Below are positions 23,692-33,300 of a stretch of DNA of 64,000 nucleotides, piece after piece. The stretch comes from DATJZH01 sp052146815. Lineage in GTDB: Bacteria; Actinomycetota; Actinomycetes; Streptosporangiales; Streptosporangiaceae. The notes under the pieces are model-generated. The model did not search any database. It worked only from the letters and a program-made list of their open reading frames with translations, and was not told the origin of the DNA. The DNA is taken from positions 62,001-126,000 of the forward strand of contig JBKQMG010000210.1 of assembly GCA_052146815.1 (NCBI GenBank), in the 5' to 3' direction. Position numbers and translations under genes: made by a program. How positions within the stretch are numbered: position 1 is the first letter of the stretch; each line of letters begins with the position of its first letter.

Positions 23692-26600
23692 CTAGCCGGA
23701 CGGAACGTCCTCGATCAGCGCCGCCAGGCCCGCGTCGTCCAGCAGGTCGGCCGGCCGGGCAGTCACGTTATCGCGCACGTAGTGGAAGGCGGCCCGGACC
23801 TGGCCGACCGGAACGCCCGCGAGGGCGGCCCAGGCCAGCCGGTAGGCGGCCAGCTGAACGGCGGCCGCGCGGCTTTCCCGCTCCGAGCCGGGCAGCCGGC
23901 CAGTCTTCCAGTCGACGACGTCGAACCTGCCTGCCGGGTCGTCGGCGAAGACGGCGTCGATCCGGCCCCGGACCAGCCGGTCGCCGATCAGTGTCTCGAA
24001 GGGCACCTCGACCTCGGCCGGCATCCGCTCGGCCCACTGGCTCTCGGCGAAGCGCTCCTTCAGCGCCGCGAGATTGGTGTCGGGCTCGGCGTCCTCACCG
24101 GCGTCGGCGGCTCCGAGCAGGTCGTCGGGGTCGATCAGCTGCTGCTGGCCGAAGCGCTGCTCCAGCCACTGGTGGAAGTCGGTCCCGCGCTGCGCCTGCG
24201 GCGCGGGCGGCTGCGGCATGGGCCGCCGGACCTGCTGCGCCAGGGCGGCGGGATCCCTGGCCATCGTGACCAGCGACGAGACCGGCATCCGCTCGGGCAG
24301 GCGGACCTGGACCGAGCCATCCCCGCGGCGCTCCGCACGCTCGGCGAGCAGCAGGTCGGCGTCCCTGGCCCAGGCTGCCATCAGCTCCTGGTGGTGATCC
24401 GCCTGTCCCCCGGCGACAGGCCGGCCGGCCGCGGCCCGATCGCCGGCTTGCGCCGTTCGGGCAGCTTCAGCGGTTCCGCCTGCTCGCGCAGAGCTGGCCT
24501 TGACTGGGCTCCCGGCGGCTGTCCCCTGCCGGGCCGCGTCCGACGTCCTGGCGCCTTCCAGGGCAGACATGGCGGCCAGCACCAGCTCGCCGGCCTCGCG
24601 GACCGCCTCGTGGCGGCGCCCCGCGGCGGCGGCAGGTGCCGGCCATGGCGCGGACGCGGGCTCGGCCAGCGCGGGATTCTCTGCGTCCGGGTCAGGCTCA
24701 GGCTCCCAGGCGCCGACCCGTCCGGCGCCGGCCTCGCAGGCGGCGCGGATCTCGGCCAGGAACTCCGATGGCCCGAGCCGCGACGCGCCGTCGCCCCACC
24801 AGTACCCCGCGGCGCCGAGCCAGTACGCCGAGCGGGTAGCGGCGACATAGGCCAGGCGCCGCTCCTCGGCCATCTCCCTGGCCGTGCAGGCGTCAGTGAA
24901 CCGCGCCAGGTCGTAGGCCTGCAGCCCGGCGAGGGCCGGCAGATCCGCCGCGTCCCCGCGCAGCGGAAACGGGAGCAGCCTGGGGTTCTCGGTCCATCGC
25001 GTCGTCAGCCTGGGCTTGGCCGGGAAGACGTGCCCGCGCTGGCCGCCCGACAGGCCGGGGACGATGACGGCGGCCCACTGCAGCCCCTTGGCCGAGTGCA
25101 CGGTCGCCAGCTTCACTGAGTCGCTCTCGCCGACCCGCCCGGCTTCCAGGCCGAACTCCTCCTGCTCGGCCGCGGCCAGGTAGGCCAGGAACGCGCCGAG
25201 GGTCGGCTCCTCCTGGTCGCCGGCGAAGGCGGCCGCGGCGTCGGCGAACGCGTCCAGATCGGCGCGGGCGCTAGCCGGGTCACTGCCCGGCCGGGCGGCG
25301 ACCTCGATGTCCAGGCCGAGGGCCCGCTCCACCTCGCCCGCCAGCTCAGCCAGGGGACGGGCGGCGTGACCGCGCAGCACGCGCAGTTCCGCGGCCAGGG
25401 CCGCGAACCGCGCGTGCCCGGCCGGCGAGTATGCGCCGGGACTGCCGAGATCGTCCAGGGCTTCCACCAGGCTGCCGGTTTCCCTGGTGAGGTCAGTGAC
25501 CGCACGCGTCAGCACGTCGGCGTCGGCGCCCGGACCCTCGCCAGTCCGCCTGCCCTCGCCCGCCTGGCCGCTTACGCCGGCCCCGGCGTCGCCGGTCCCG
25601 CCGTCGCCGGCCGGGCCGCCACGGACCGGATCGCCGCCACGGGCCAGTTCGCTGGCGCGGCGGCCGAGCGCGACCAGGTCCCTCGGGCCGATCCGCCACC
25701 GCGGTGAGGTCAGCAGCCGGGCCAGCGCATCCCCGGCCCCGGGATCGTGCATGACCCGCAGGGTCGCCACGATGTCGGCGACCTCCGGCACCGTCAGCAG
25801 GCCGCCGAGGCCCACGACCTCGACCGGGATGCCGCGTTCCTCCAGCGCTGCGCGCAGCGCCGGGAACTGGCTCCGCTTGCGGCACAGCACCGCGATATCG
25901 CGCGGGCGCACCGGGCCGGTCCGGCCGTCCGGCCAGGGCCGGCCGTCCGGCGCCGTGCCCGGCGGCATGCTCAGCAGCCGGCCGATCTGGTCCGCCGCCC
26001 AGCGCGCCTCGCCGGCTGCGGTCGCCAGCAGGGCGCAGACCACCTCGCCGCGGCCGGCCCGGTCCGGCGGCGCGACCAGCCGGGGCACTTCGGGCGCCAG
26101 CAGGCGCAGCTCAGCCTGAATGGCCGCCGCCGCATCCAGGATCCGGCCGGTGTTGCGGAAGCTGGTCGACAGCAGGCGCACCGGGGCGGGCGTGCCGTCA
26201 GCCGCCGGGAAATCAACGGTGAACCGGCTGAGATTGCCTGCGCTGGCACCGCGCCAGCCGTAGATGGACTGGCACGGGTCGCCGACGGCAGTCACCGGAT
26301 GGCCGCCGCCGAACAGGGCGGACAGCAGCACCAGCTGAGCCTGCGAGGTGTCCTGATACTCGTCGAGCAGCACGACCTGATAGCGGGCCCGCTCGGCGGC
26401 TCCTACCTCCGGATGGCGGGCCGCGATCCGCGCCGCGAGCGCCATCTGGTCGCCGTAGTCGATGACCTCCCGGCTCGACTTGGCCGCGGCGTAGGCGGCC
26501 GCCAGGGGCAGCATCTGCTCCCTGGTGCGCTGCACGGCGATGATCTTGCGCACGAGCGCGGGCACCTTGCCGGAGAGCTCGCCGTGGCGGCGCTCCAGCC

Positions 26601-27177
26601 ACCGGCCCACGTCCGTCACCTCGGCCGGATCGCGCAGATGCTCGGCGAGCTCGCCCGCGAGATCAAGGACGGCGGCGGTCACCGTGGCGGGCGACCAGCC
26701 GACCGCGTCCATCGGGCCGTCATACGCGGCGACCACTCTGGCCGCCAGCTGCCAGGCCACCGCGGGAGTGATCAGCCGCAGCGTCGGCTCCAGCGCCTCG
26801 CGCAGGGCGTGATCACCGACCAGGCGCCCGGCGTAGGCATGATAGGTAGAGATAACCGGGTCGCCCGGGGACTCCTCGTCAGACCCGGTCAGGCCGGCGC
26901 GGCGCAGGCCGTCGAGCCGCTGGCTGACCCGTTCCGCCAGCTCGGCGGCGGCCTTGCGGGTGAACGTCAGCCCGAGCACGCGCTCGGGCCGGACCAGCCC
27001 GTTGGCGACCAGCCAGACCAGCCGCGCGGCCATCGTCTCGCTCTTGCCCGAGCCGGCGCCGGCGATGACCGCCATCGGCGCCAGCGGCGCGCTGATCACC
27101 GCGGCCTGCTCGGCGGTCGGCTCGGCGACCCCGAGCACGCGGGCCAGCTGCGGCGGCTGGTACCGGGCGCTGGTCAT
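23692..27177 (-). CDS. adnB: AdnB-like helicase-nuclease subunit
   Basis: A 1161-aa UvrD-family motor with a C-terminal RecB-type nuclease, the second subunit of the actinobacterial AdnAB double-strand-break resection machine. Walker A is GAGSGKSE (40-47) after the Q-motif region TAEQAAVISAPLAPMAVIA; the DExx box is VVLLDEYQDTSQ. The nuclease motif VDWKTGRLPGSE lies near residue ~1090. Start ATG 27177 overlaps the adnA stop by 4 bp (ATGA). Ala/Gly/Asp-rich insertions near the middle and between helicase and nuclease make it slightly longer than the ~1100 aa mycobacterial protein. The two subunits should act as a heterodimer. Confidence 0.9.
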   Translation of the reverse strand: MTSARYQPPQLARVLGVAEPTAEQAAVISAPLAPMAVIAGAGSGKSETMAARLVWLVANGLVRPERVLGLTFTRKAAAELAERVSQRLDGLRRAGLTGSDEESPGDPVISTYHAYAGRLVGDHALREALEPTLRLITPAVAWQLAARVVAAYDGPMDAVGWSPATVTAAVLDLAGELAEHLRDPAEVTDVGRWLERRHGELSGKVPALVRKIIAVQRTREQMLPLAAAYAAAKSSREVIDYGDQMALAARIAARHPEVGAAERARYQVVLLDEYQDTSQAQLVLLSALFGGGHPVTAVGDPCQSIYGWRGASAGNLSRFTVDFPAADGTPAPVRLLSTSFRNTGRILDAAAAIQAELRLLAPEVPRLVAPPDRAGRGEVVCALLATAAGEARWAADQIGRLLSMPPGTAPDGRPWPDGRTGPVRPRDIAVLCRKRSQFPALRAALEERGIPVEVVGLGGLLTVPEVADIVATLRVMHDPGAGDALARLLTSPRWRIGPRDLVALGRRASELARGGDPVRGGPAGDGGTGDAGAGVSGQAGEGRRTGEGPGADADVLTRAVTDLTRETGSLVEALDDLGSPGAYSPAGHARFAALAAELRVLRGHAARPLAELAGEVERALGLDIEVAARPGSDPASARADLDAFADAAAAFAGDQEEPTLGAFLAYLAAAEQEEFGLEAGRVGESDSVKLATVHSAKGLQWAAVIVPGLSGGQRGHVFPAKPRLTTRWTENPRLLPFPLRGDAADLPALAGLQAYDLARFTDACTAREMAEERRLAYVAATRSAYWLGAAGYWWGDGASRLGPSEFLAEIRAACEAGAGRVGAWEPEPDPDAENPALAEPASAPWPAPAAAAGRRHEAVREAGELVLAAMSALEGARTSDAARQGTAAGSPVKASSARAGGTAEAARTAQAGDRAAAGRPVAGGQADHHQELMAAWARDADLLLAERAERRGDGSVQVRLPERMPVSSLVTMARDPAALAQQVRRPMPQPPAPQAQRGTDFHQWLEQRFGQQQLIDPDDLLGAADAGEDAEPDTNLAALKERFAESQWAERMPAEVEVPFETLIGDRLVRGRIDAVFADDPAGRFDVVDWKTGRLPGSERESRAAAVQLAAYRLAWAALAGVPVGQVRAAFHYVRDNVTARPADLLDDAGLAALIEDVPSG

Positions 27178-30100
27178 GGCGCGACCTGCGCCCCGCGCTC
27201 GTGCACCGGGCAGCACGAGGCCACCGGGCAGACCCGGCAGCCTGGATTGACCGTGGCATGAAAGACCGGGCCGGCCATCCTGGCCGCTACCGTCTCGACC
27301 AGCTCCCCGGCCCATCCCGGCTCGGGATCCTGCGACAGGGCACGCTGGCGCTGGACGCGCACCTGCGCCGTCAGGCCGGCCTTGCCCACCTGCACAAGCT
27401 CGGCCCCGCCGGGCTCGGTGACGCCGAGCTGCTCGAAGGCACCCAGCAGCACGGCCAGCTGGTACACCCCCAGCTGCGGGTTGCGGTCCAGATCAGCGTC
27501 GGATGGCCGGCTGGTGCCTGTCTTCAGGTCCACGACGATCGCGGCGCCGTCACCATCACGCTCGAGCCGGTCCACCTGGCCCGTGATCAGTACGTCACCG
27601 ACCCGCACCCGCAGGCTCTTCTCGATCGCCAGCACTTCGCGCGGGTTGCGCCGGTGCCAGTCCATGAACCTGGCCACCATCTTCTCCGCCTGCTCCCGCT
27701 GCTTCGAGCTGTACCAGGCGCTGCCGAAGTCAAGGTGCTGCCACATCTCGTCGATGCGCTTGGTGATGTCGTCATCTCCGGCGCCCTCAGCCGCCAGAGC
27801 CGCCGCGGCGTGAATCACGATGCCGAAGTGACGCGCCACGCTGGGCGAGCCCGCTCCGGCCGCCGATTCCAGCAGCCAGCGCAGGCCGCATTTGGCGAAC
27901 GTCTCGATGGCAGAGGGCGAGACGCGCACTTCTCCCTCGAGCGCGGGTCCGGGATCTGACAGCTCGGTGAGCGCGTACCACTGCCGGGGACTGGCTCCCC
28001 GGACGGCCGCGGCGGCCAGCCGGGCCAGCTGCTGCGCCGCCGCCTGCCGGACTGGCGCGGGCAGGCCCGCGTCGGCTGCCGCGCGGCGCAGGTCGGCGGT
28101 GAGAGCCGGCAGCGACAGCCAGCGCAGTCCGCTCCTGGCAGCATGCTCGATCTCGATCTGCTCACCGGCCAGCTCAGCGAGGAACCGGGAGGGCCGTTCC
28201 TCACTGTCGCTGCCGCCGACGGCGGTGACGACCAGCGCCCTGCGGGCCCGTGTCACTGCGACGTAGAACAGCCTGCGCTCCTCGTCCAGCAGCTTCGAGC
28301 TCAGCGCGGCGGCGGCGGCGTCCGCTCCGGGGGTCCGTGAGCCGCTCCCGGCGGCACCTGCTCCGGCGGCGCCTCCTGCGGCGGCACTGTCCCCCAGGCC
28401 TCCTGCGGCCCGCCCGGCGGTCACGTCCACCAGCTCGTCCATGCCGAGAAGCGACCCGCGCAGCCGGACATCCGGCCAGGTGCCCTCCTGGGCGCCCGCC
28501 ACGATCACGAGATCCCACTCCAGGCCCTTGGACCGGTGCGCGGTCAGCACGGTCACCGCCTCGCCCTGCGGAGCCCGCTCGGCGATGGACTCGCCGGCGA
28601 TCTCCTGGCCGGCCAGGCTATCCAGGAACAGCAGGGCCGAGCCGTGCGGAAGACGAGCCGTGAAACGGGCCGCCGCGTCGAACAGCGCGACGACAGCGTC
28701 CAGGTCACTGTCCGCGGCCGCGCCTCGGGTCCCGCCCGCGGCGCTGGCCGCCTGCCAGTCCTCCGCCAGGCCAGATGCCGCCCAGACGGCCCACAGCACC
28801 TCGTGCGCGGTCCCGTCCCCTGCTTTCTCGCGCGCCAGGGCCAGCAGGGCCGCCACCCGCCGCGCCGCGGCGAGAGCCGATCCGGCGGCCGCCCCGCCCC
28901 GGCGCCGGGCCCCGGCCGCGCCAGGGCCGTGCCCGGCTGCGGCGCCGGCCGCTCCAGCCGCCCAGCCGGCCACCGCCAGCTCGCGCGGGTCGCTGAGCGC
29001 CGCCGCCAGCGGCTCGGCGGCGGGCTGCTGCCCGGCAGACTGCGCCGCGGCCCGCAGGGCCCGGCGGAGCCGGCGCAGGCCCAGGGCGTCGGTCCCGCCC
29101 AGCGGGCCGGTGAGCAGCTCCGCCGCGGCTTCCTCGTCCAGCGCGCCAGGCCGCAGTGCGCAGCTCAGCAGCCGCAGCAGCGGCCGGGTGCCCGGCTCGG
29201 CGGTCAGCGGCAGGTCGTCCCCGGCGACGGCAACCGGCACCCCGGCCGCGGCCAGGGCCCGCTGCAGCACCGGCACCTGGCGCCCCGCGGAGCGGACCAG
29301 CACCGCCATCGAGGACCATCTGAGCCCGTCCATCAGGTGGGCGCGCCGCAGCGTATCGGCGATGACCGCGGCTTCCTGGCTCAGACTGCCCGCGACGCGG
29401 ATGGCGATAGTGGCGGGCGGAGCGGCCTGCAGCGGGATCAGCGCGCGGTGCCCTTGTTGCGCGTTGGTGTTCCCGGCAGCCGCCGCGGGCAGCCGTCGCG
29501 CTATCCGGCGCGAGGCTGCCAGCAGGTCCGGCCCGCTGCGCCGGCAGGTGCGCAGCGCTATCACCTGCGCCGGGCTGCCGTCGGGCGCGCGGAACTCGGC
29601 GGGAAACCGGCGGATCGCGTCGACATCGGCGCCGCGGAAGGCATAGATCGACTGATCGGGGTCACCGACGGCAATGAGCTCCCGGCCGTCCCCGGCCAGC
29701 GCCCGCAGTAATGCCTCCTGCGCCGGGTCGGTGTCCTGATACTCGTCCACCAGCACCGCGTCATACGACTGGCGTTCCCGCTCCCTGATCTCGGGGCGGC
29801 TGAGCAGGCGCCCGGCGATCCGGACAATCTCCGCGTAGTCGTAGCTCGGCACTGGCGCCAGGTCGAAACGGGCCGCGTACCGGTCCAGGAATCCGCCCGC
29901 CGCGGCCCAGTCGTCACGGCCGCGCTCGCGGCCGAGCCGGGCCAGCTCACGGCCGTCCAGGCCGCGTTCTGCGGCGCGCAGCAGGAAATCCCGCAGCTCG
30001 GCCGCGAACCCCCGGGTGCTCAGCGCCGGCCGCAGCCGGGCCGGCCAGTTCGGGCCGCCGTCCGCGGCCTCGCCGCGCAGCAGCCGCCGGACCTCCAGGA

Positions 30101-30494
30101 GCTGCTCAGGGCCCGACAGCAGCCTCGGCGGCTCGTCGCCCGCCAGCATGAACTCACGGCGGACGAGCGCGTAGGCGTAACTGTGGAAGGTCAGTGCCAG
30201 CGGCTCGCGGGTGGTGCGGCCCAGCCGCAGGGTGATCCGCTGGCGCAGCTCCTGCGCGGCCTTGCGGCTGAAGGTCAGCACCAGGACCCGCCGGGGCTCG
30301 ATCCCGCGCCGGGTGATCTGGTCGACGACCGCCTCGACGATCGCCGTGGTCTTGCCCGTGCCGGGCCCGGCCAGCACCAGCAGCGGGCCGCCGCTGTGGC
30401 TGACTACCCGCTGCTGGGCGTCGTCCAGACGCGGAGGCACTCCCGCCAGCGCGGGCTGGCGGACTAGGCGGTAAGAGGGCGCGGGACGGTCCAT
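27174..30494 (-). CDS. adnA: AdnA-like helicase-nuclease subunit
   Basis: A 1106-aa UvrD-family motor and nuclease, first gene of the adnAB operon. Walker A GPGTGKTT (43-50), Walker B/DExx VLVDEYQDTDP, motif VLTAHRSKGLEWDLVIVAGA (helicase motif V), and a C-terminal nuclease with IVVDLKTGTSRPSD. Fe-S cysteines as in AddB-type nucleases: an early Cys in FAKCGLRWLLES, then GCRVCPVASCCPVHERG at the extreme C-terminus. In mycobacteria AdnAB unwinds and degrades DNA ends in place of RecBCD. The helicase core is interrupted by long Ala/Gly-rich segments. Order adnA-adnB matches Rv3202c-Rv3201c. Confidence 0.9.
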   Translation of the reverse strand: MDRPAPSYRLVRQPALAGVPPRLDDAQQRVVSHSGGPLLVLAGPGTGKTTAIVEAVVDQITRRGIEPRRVLVLTFSRKAAQELRQRITLRLGRTTREPLALTFHSYAYALVRREFMLAGDEPPRLLSGPEQLLEVRRLLRGEAADGGPNWPARLRPALSTRGFAAELRDFLLRAAERGLDGRELARLGRERGRDDWAAAGGFLDRYAARFDLAPVPSYDYAEIVRIAGRLLSRPEIRERERQSYDAVLVDEYQDTDPAQEALLRALAGDGRELIAVGDPDQSIYAFRGADVDAIRRFPAEFRAPDGSPAQVIALRTCRRSGPDLLAASRRIARRLPAAAAGNTNAQQGHRALIPLQAAPPATIAIRVAGSLSQEAAVIADTLRRAHLMDGLRWSSMAVLVRSAGRQVPVLQRALAAAGVPVAVAGDDLPLTAEPGTRPLLRLLSCALRPGALDEEAAAELLTGPLGGTDALGLRRLRRALRAAAQSAGQQPAAEPLAAALSDPRELAVAGWAAGAAGAAAGHGPGAAGARRRGGAAAGSALAAARRVAALLALAREKAGDGTAHEVLWAVWAASGLAEDWQAASAAGGTRGAAADSDLDAVVALFDAAARFTARLPHGSALLFLDSLAGQEIAGESIAERAPQGEAVTVLTAHRSKGLEWDLVIVAGAQEGTWPDVRLRGSLLGMDELVDVTAGRAAGGLGDSAAAGGAAGAGAAGSGSRTPGADAAAAALSSKLLDEERRLFYVAVTRARRALVVTAVGGSDSEERPSRFLAELAGEQIEIEHAARSGLRWLSLPALTADLRRAAADAGLPAPVRQAAAQQLARLAAAAVRGASPRQWYALTELSDPGPALEGEVRVSPSAIETFAKCGLRWLLESAAGAGSPSVARHFGIVIHAAAALAAEGAGDDDITKRIDEMWQHLDFGSAWYSSKQREQAEKMVARFMDWHRRNPREVLAIEKSLRVRVGDVLITGQVDRLERDGDGAAIVVDLKTGTSRPSDADLDRNPQLGVYQLAVLLGAFEQLGVTEPGGAELVQVGKAGLTAQVRVQRQRALSQDPEPGWAGELVETVAARMAGPVFHATVNPGCRVCPVASCCPVHERGAQVAP

Positions 30495-30594
30495 GTCATG
30501 GAGATTCCAGCAGAAGCCACCGACATTCGGGGCCAGTAAGGCCGGCTACGCCGGCATTGCGGCGGAAGCCGGGCGCTGCGTCAGGCGGCTGCGG

Positions 30595-30930
30595 CTAGCC
30601 GGTCCACCGGGCGCGCCGCATGTCCACCCGCACCGACCGGCCGCCGTTACCTTCCCGCAGCGGCGTGGACTCGCCGCGGTAGCGGGCCAGCGCCGTCTGC
30701 TCATGTCCGGCCAGCAGGGAGCCGTCGGCGTGCACGACGCGCCACCATGGCGCACCGCCGCCCCACAGCGCGAGGACCTGCCCCACCTGCCGCGGGCCGC
30801 CCTGGCCGAGGTACTCCGCGATGTCGCCGTAGGACATCACCTGACCGGCCGGGATCTGGTCGATGATATCCAGGACCCGGCTGGCGTACTCACTCAGCGG
30901 AGCCGGCGCAGGCTCCGGGCCGGCTCTCAC
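30595..30930 (-). CDS. Alkyltransferase-like protein (ATL, MGMT-fold)
   Basis: A 111-aa homologue of the DNA-binding domain of O6-alkylguanine transferases. The catalytic PCHRV motif is replaced by PWWRV (61-65), so Trp62 stands where the alkyl-accepting Cys would be. ATL proteins bind O6-alkylguanine and flag it for nucleotide excision repair without repairing it. Also seen: the helix-turn-helix-like MSYGDIAEYLGQGGPRQVGQ (32-51). Start GTG 30930 overlaps the protease stop by 4 bp, so it is the last gene of a three-gene operon. A similar gene (Rv3204, from memory) lies near adnA in M. tuberculosis. Confidence 0.85.
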   Translation of the reverse strand: MRAGPEPAPAPLSEYASRVLDIIDQIPAGQVMSYGDIAEYLGQGGPRQVGQVLALWGGGAPWWRVVHADGSLLAGHEQTALARYRGESTPLREGNGGRSVRVDMRRARWTG

Positions 30931-32363
30931 TCAGGCGGGCCGGCTTCTCCGGCCCGGTCGGGAGGCGCCGCATGACGCCCCACTGAAGCTGACGGCCAGG
31001 GCAGGCGCGGCAGCATGGATGCCTGACCGGCTTCTGGTGGCCGCCCGGCGTCATGATCATAGGCCTGGTTCGCGGCGCGGCCCGGCGCCGCGGATCCGCC
31101 CGCCAGCGGATTGCGGGGCTCGCTGCGGACGGCGAACAGCCGCCAGGCCGCAGTGATCACCACGAGCAGGCAGCCCGCGCCGAGCAGCAGGAGCAGGATC
31201 AGCGCGCCCGCCGTGCGCGGCTGGATCGGGGCCGCCGGGGCCGCCGCCGGGCCGCCGCCGAAGAAGCCTGAGGCCGCGATGCTGGCATGCGCGGCGACCG
31301 GCTGGGCACTGCCTGGCCGGGAGCCGTCCTGCCGGTCCAGGCGGCCGGCCGCCGCCAGTGCCGCCGCGGCGTCCACCGTGCCGAAGCCCACCTGGTCGTC
31401 GTAGCCGCCGGGAGGCCGGTTCTGCGTCGTGGTGATGATCGCCTGGTCGACCAGCGCCGGGGACAGCCGGGGGTCGCGCGACTTGATCAGGGCCGCCACG
31501 CCCGCGGTCAGGGCACACGCCGGGCTGGTCCCGCTCACCAGCCAGTACTGGCCGTCGCGGCCTTGCGCGGGCACGTTGACGCCGGGCGCGGCAACCTGGA
31601 CGGACAGGTTCGCACTGGAGAAGGAGGCGGGGTTCCCGGCCTGGTTGACCGCGCCGACGCCGAGCACACCCGGGTAGTCAGCGGGGAACGAGTAAGGCGC
31701 CTGGCCATGACCGCGGGCATCAGCGGCATCACCGGAGTTGCCGGAGGAGGCCACCACCACTACGCCGTGCTGGAGCGCGTTCTGCAGCGCAGACCGCACC
31801 ACCCGGCTGGCCATGTTGTAGCCCAGCGACATGCTGATCACGCTGACGTGGTGCGCCACCGCATAGTCGATGGCCCGGGCCAGCTCACGCTGGCCGCGGC
31901 TCAGCGGCTCTCGCTGATAAGCGGCGAACCCGGGATCCGCCCGGTCGGTGATGACCCGGATGGACAGCACGTGCGCGCGGGGCGCGGTGCCGAGGACGCC
32001 GCTGCCGTTTCCGTGCCCGTGCCCGGCGACCAGCGAGGCCATCCACGTGCCGTGGACCCCCCAGTGCGCGTTATAGGGGGATGTCCCGACCCCGGTGTAG
32101 TCCGGTCCGCTGGTGACGGATCCGCTCAGATCAGAGACGCTCCCGTACACCCCGCTGTCAATGACGGCGACGGTGGCGCCCCGGCCCATCGTGACGCTCC
32201 AGGCCGCGGGGGCCGCGACCGCGTCCAGCACCCAGGCCTGGTCGCTGCGCACGACGTCGGCATGGGCCTGGCCAGTGGCCAGCACCGGGGCCGCCGCCAC
32301 GGCCAGCGCCGCCATGGCGGCGACGGCCAGGCGCGCCCGCGGCCGCGCCGCAGCCGTCAGCAT
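30927..32363 (-). CDS. Mycosin-like subtilase (S8), membrane-anchored
   Basis: A 478-aa exported subtilisin-family protease. Signal peptide (1 to about 36, ending in HADV), then the catalytic triad: Asp69 in VAVIDSGV, His104 in HWGVHGTWMAS, Ser280 in SGTSPACALTAGVA, with oxyanion Asn209 in ASSGNSG. A C-terminal hydrophobic helix (about 385-410, ALILLLLLGAGCLLVVITAA) followed by a basic tail anchors it, as in type VII secretion mycosins. No ESX components (WXG100, EccB/C/D) are in the window. Its start overlaps the preceding gene by 7 bp and its stop overlaps the ATL gene by 4 bp. Confidence 0.85.
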   Translation of the reverse strand: MLTAAARPRARLAVAAMAALAVAAAPVLATGQAHADVVRSDQAWVLDAVAAPAAWSVTMGRGATVAVIDSGVYGSVSDLSGSVTSGPDYTGVGTSPYNAHWGVHGTWMASLVAGHGHGNGSGVLGTAPRAHVLSIRVITDRADPGFAAYQREPLSRGQRELARAIDYAVAHHVSVISMSLGYNMASRVVRSALQNALQHGVVVVASSGNSGDAADARGHGQAPYSFPADYPGVLGVGAVNQAGNPASFSSANLSVQVAAPGVNVPAQGRDGQYWLVSGTSPACALTAGVAALIKSRDPRLSPALVDQAIITTTQNRPPGGYDDQVGFGTVDAAAALAAAGRLDRQDGSRPGSAQPVAAHASIAASGFFGGGPAAAPAAPIQPRTAGALILLLLLGAGCLLVVITAAWRLFAVRSEPRNPLAGGSAAPGRAANQAYDHDAGRPPEAGQASMLPRLPWPSASVGRHAAPPDRAGEAGPPE

Positions 32364-33205
32364 CCGGGTGCTCCGGGGCAGTGCGGCACACTCGGCGTGG
32401 CGCTGAGCGGATCGCCGACCGCGTCAGCCACTCCATTGGCAAAGCTGGACATCTCGTCCTCGGTGTAGGCGTCCGAGGACACCGGGACCCTGGGCCTGCC
32501 GTCCGAGAAGCCCGCCGCCCACAAGATCAGGTACGGGCCGTCGGGCTCGGACTGGGCCATCTGCCGCTGCCGGGCGTGAAATGCCGATGCCAGCGTGCCG
32601 CCGTAGGCGACCGTCCGCACGCCCGGGGCCAGGCCCGCGCCGCGCGCCGGGCCGGGCGCGCGGAGGATATCGCCGGCCGCCGATCTCGCGGCGGAGTTGC
32701 TCGGCAGCTGGGCGACGCCGACCGTCACCAGCATGCTGCCGGTCGAATCGACGTACGTGGCCCGCAGCACGGTCTTGCAGCCGAAGCGGGCCAGCACGCG
32801 GCCCGCGGCCCGGTCGGCGGCGGCCCTGCAGGCAGTCTGGGGAGCGATTCCCACCCGCCGCGCCGTCAGCCCGAGGCTGCTGCCTGAGTTAACCGCCGCG
32901 GCGGGAAGCTGATAGGGGACCGCAGCCGGGAAGATCTCGCCGGCCTGCCGCACCCGCCATCGCCGGGCGACTTCCCAGGCCATGATCTTGCGCGCCTGCA
33001 CCGCGGTGAAGTGCCGCGGCAGCACCTGGCTGACGACTCCGGCCGCGGAAGCCGCCAGTCCGCACAGGCCGAGCGCGAGCGCGGCGAGCAGCAGACCGCG
33101 CCGCCAGGAGCTCATCGCGCGCACGGCAGCCGAAGCCCCCGCCGCTGCCCCGCCGGCGGGCGGCGCAGCGTCTTCACCGTCCGGGAAATCCGGCTGCACG
33201 GCCAC
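32357..33205 (-). CDS. Membrane-anchored hypothetical protein of the mycosin operon
   Basis: A 282-aa protein with a short cytoplasmic Ala/Pro-rich head, one N-terminal membrane helix (GLLLAALALGLCGLAASAAG, about 36-55) and a ~220-aa external domain. From the start GTG 33205 it is the first gene of the operon with the subtilase and the ATL gene. The external part has Cys residues in TACRAAADRAAGRVLARFGC and a C-terminal PHCPGAPGC that could form disulfides, and the segment GPYLILWAAGFSDGRPRVPV. No family recognised. The tight overlap suggests a partner, substrate or inhibitor of the protease; this is inference. Confidence 0.65.
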   Translation of the reverse strand: MAVQPDFPDGEDAAPPAGGAAAGASAAVRAMSSWRRGLLLAALALGLCGLAASAAGVVSQVLPRHFTAVQARKIMAWEVARRWRVRQAGEIFPAAVPYQLPAAAVNSGSSLGLTARRVGIAPQTACRAAADRAAGRVLARFGCKTVLRATYVDSTGSMLVTVGVAQLPSNSAARSAAGDILRAPGPARGAGLAPGVRTVAYGGTLASAFHARQRQMAQSEPDGPYLILWAAGFSDGRPRVPVSSDAYTEDEMSSFANGVADAVGDPLSATPSVPHCPGAPGC

Positions 33206-33300
33206 ACCGGAATGTTACGGCCTGCACTGGCATTGCCAGGCCGCCCGGCATCGCCGGGCAGCCTCGCATCAGGGCCGGCCTGCCCTGGCGCGGCCAGGCC

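Noticed and set aside
30927..33205. A complete ESX (type VII) secretion locus
   Set aside because: Only a mycosin-like protease is present; no WXG100, EccB, EccC, EccD or EccE genes are visible in the window.
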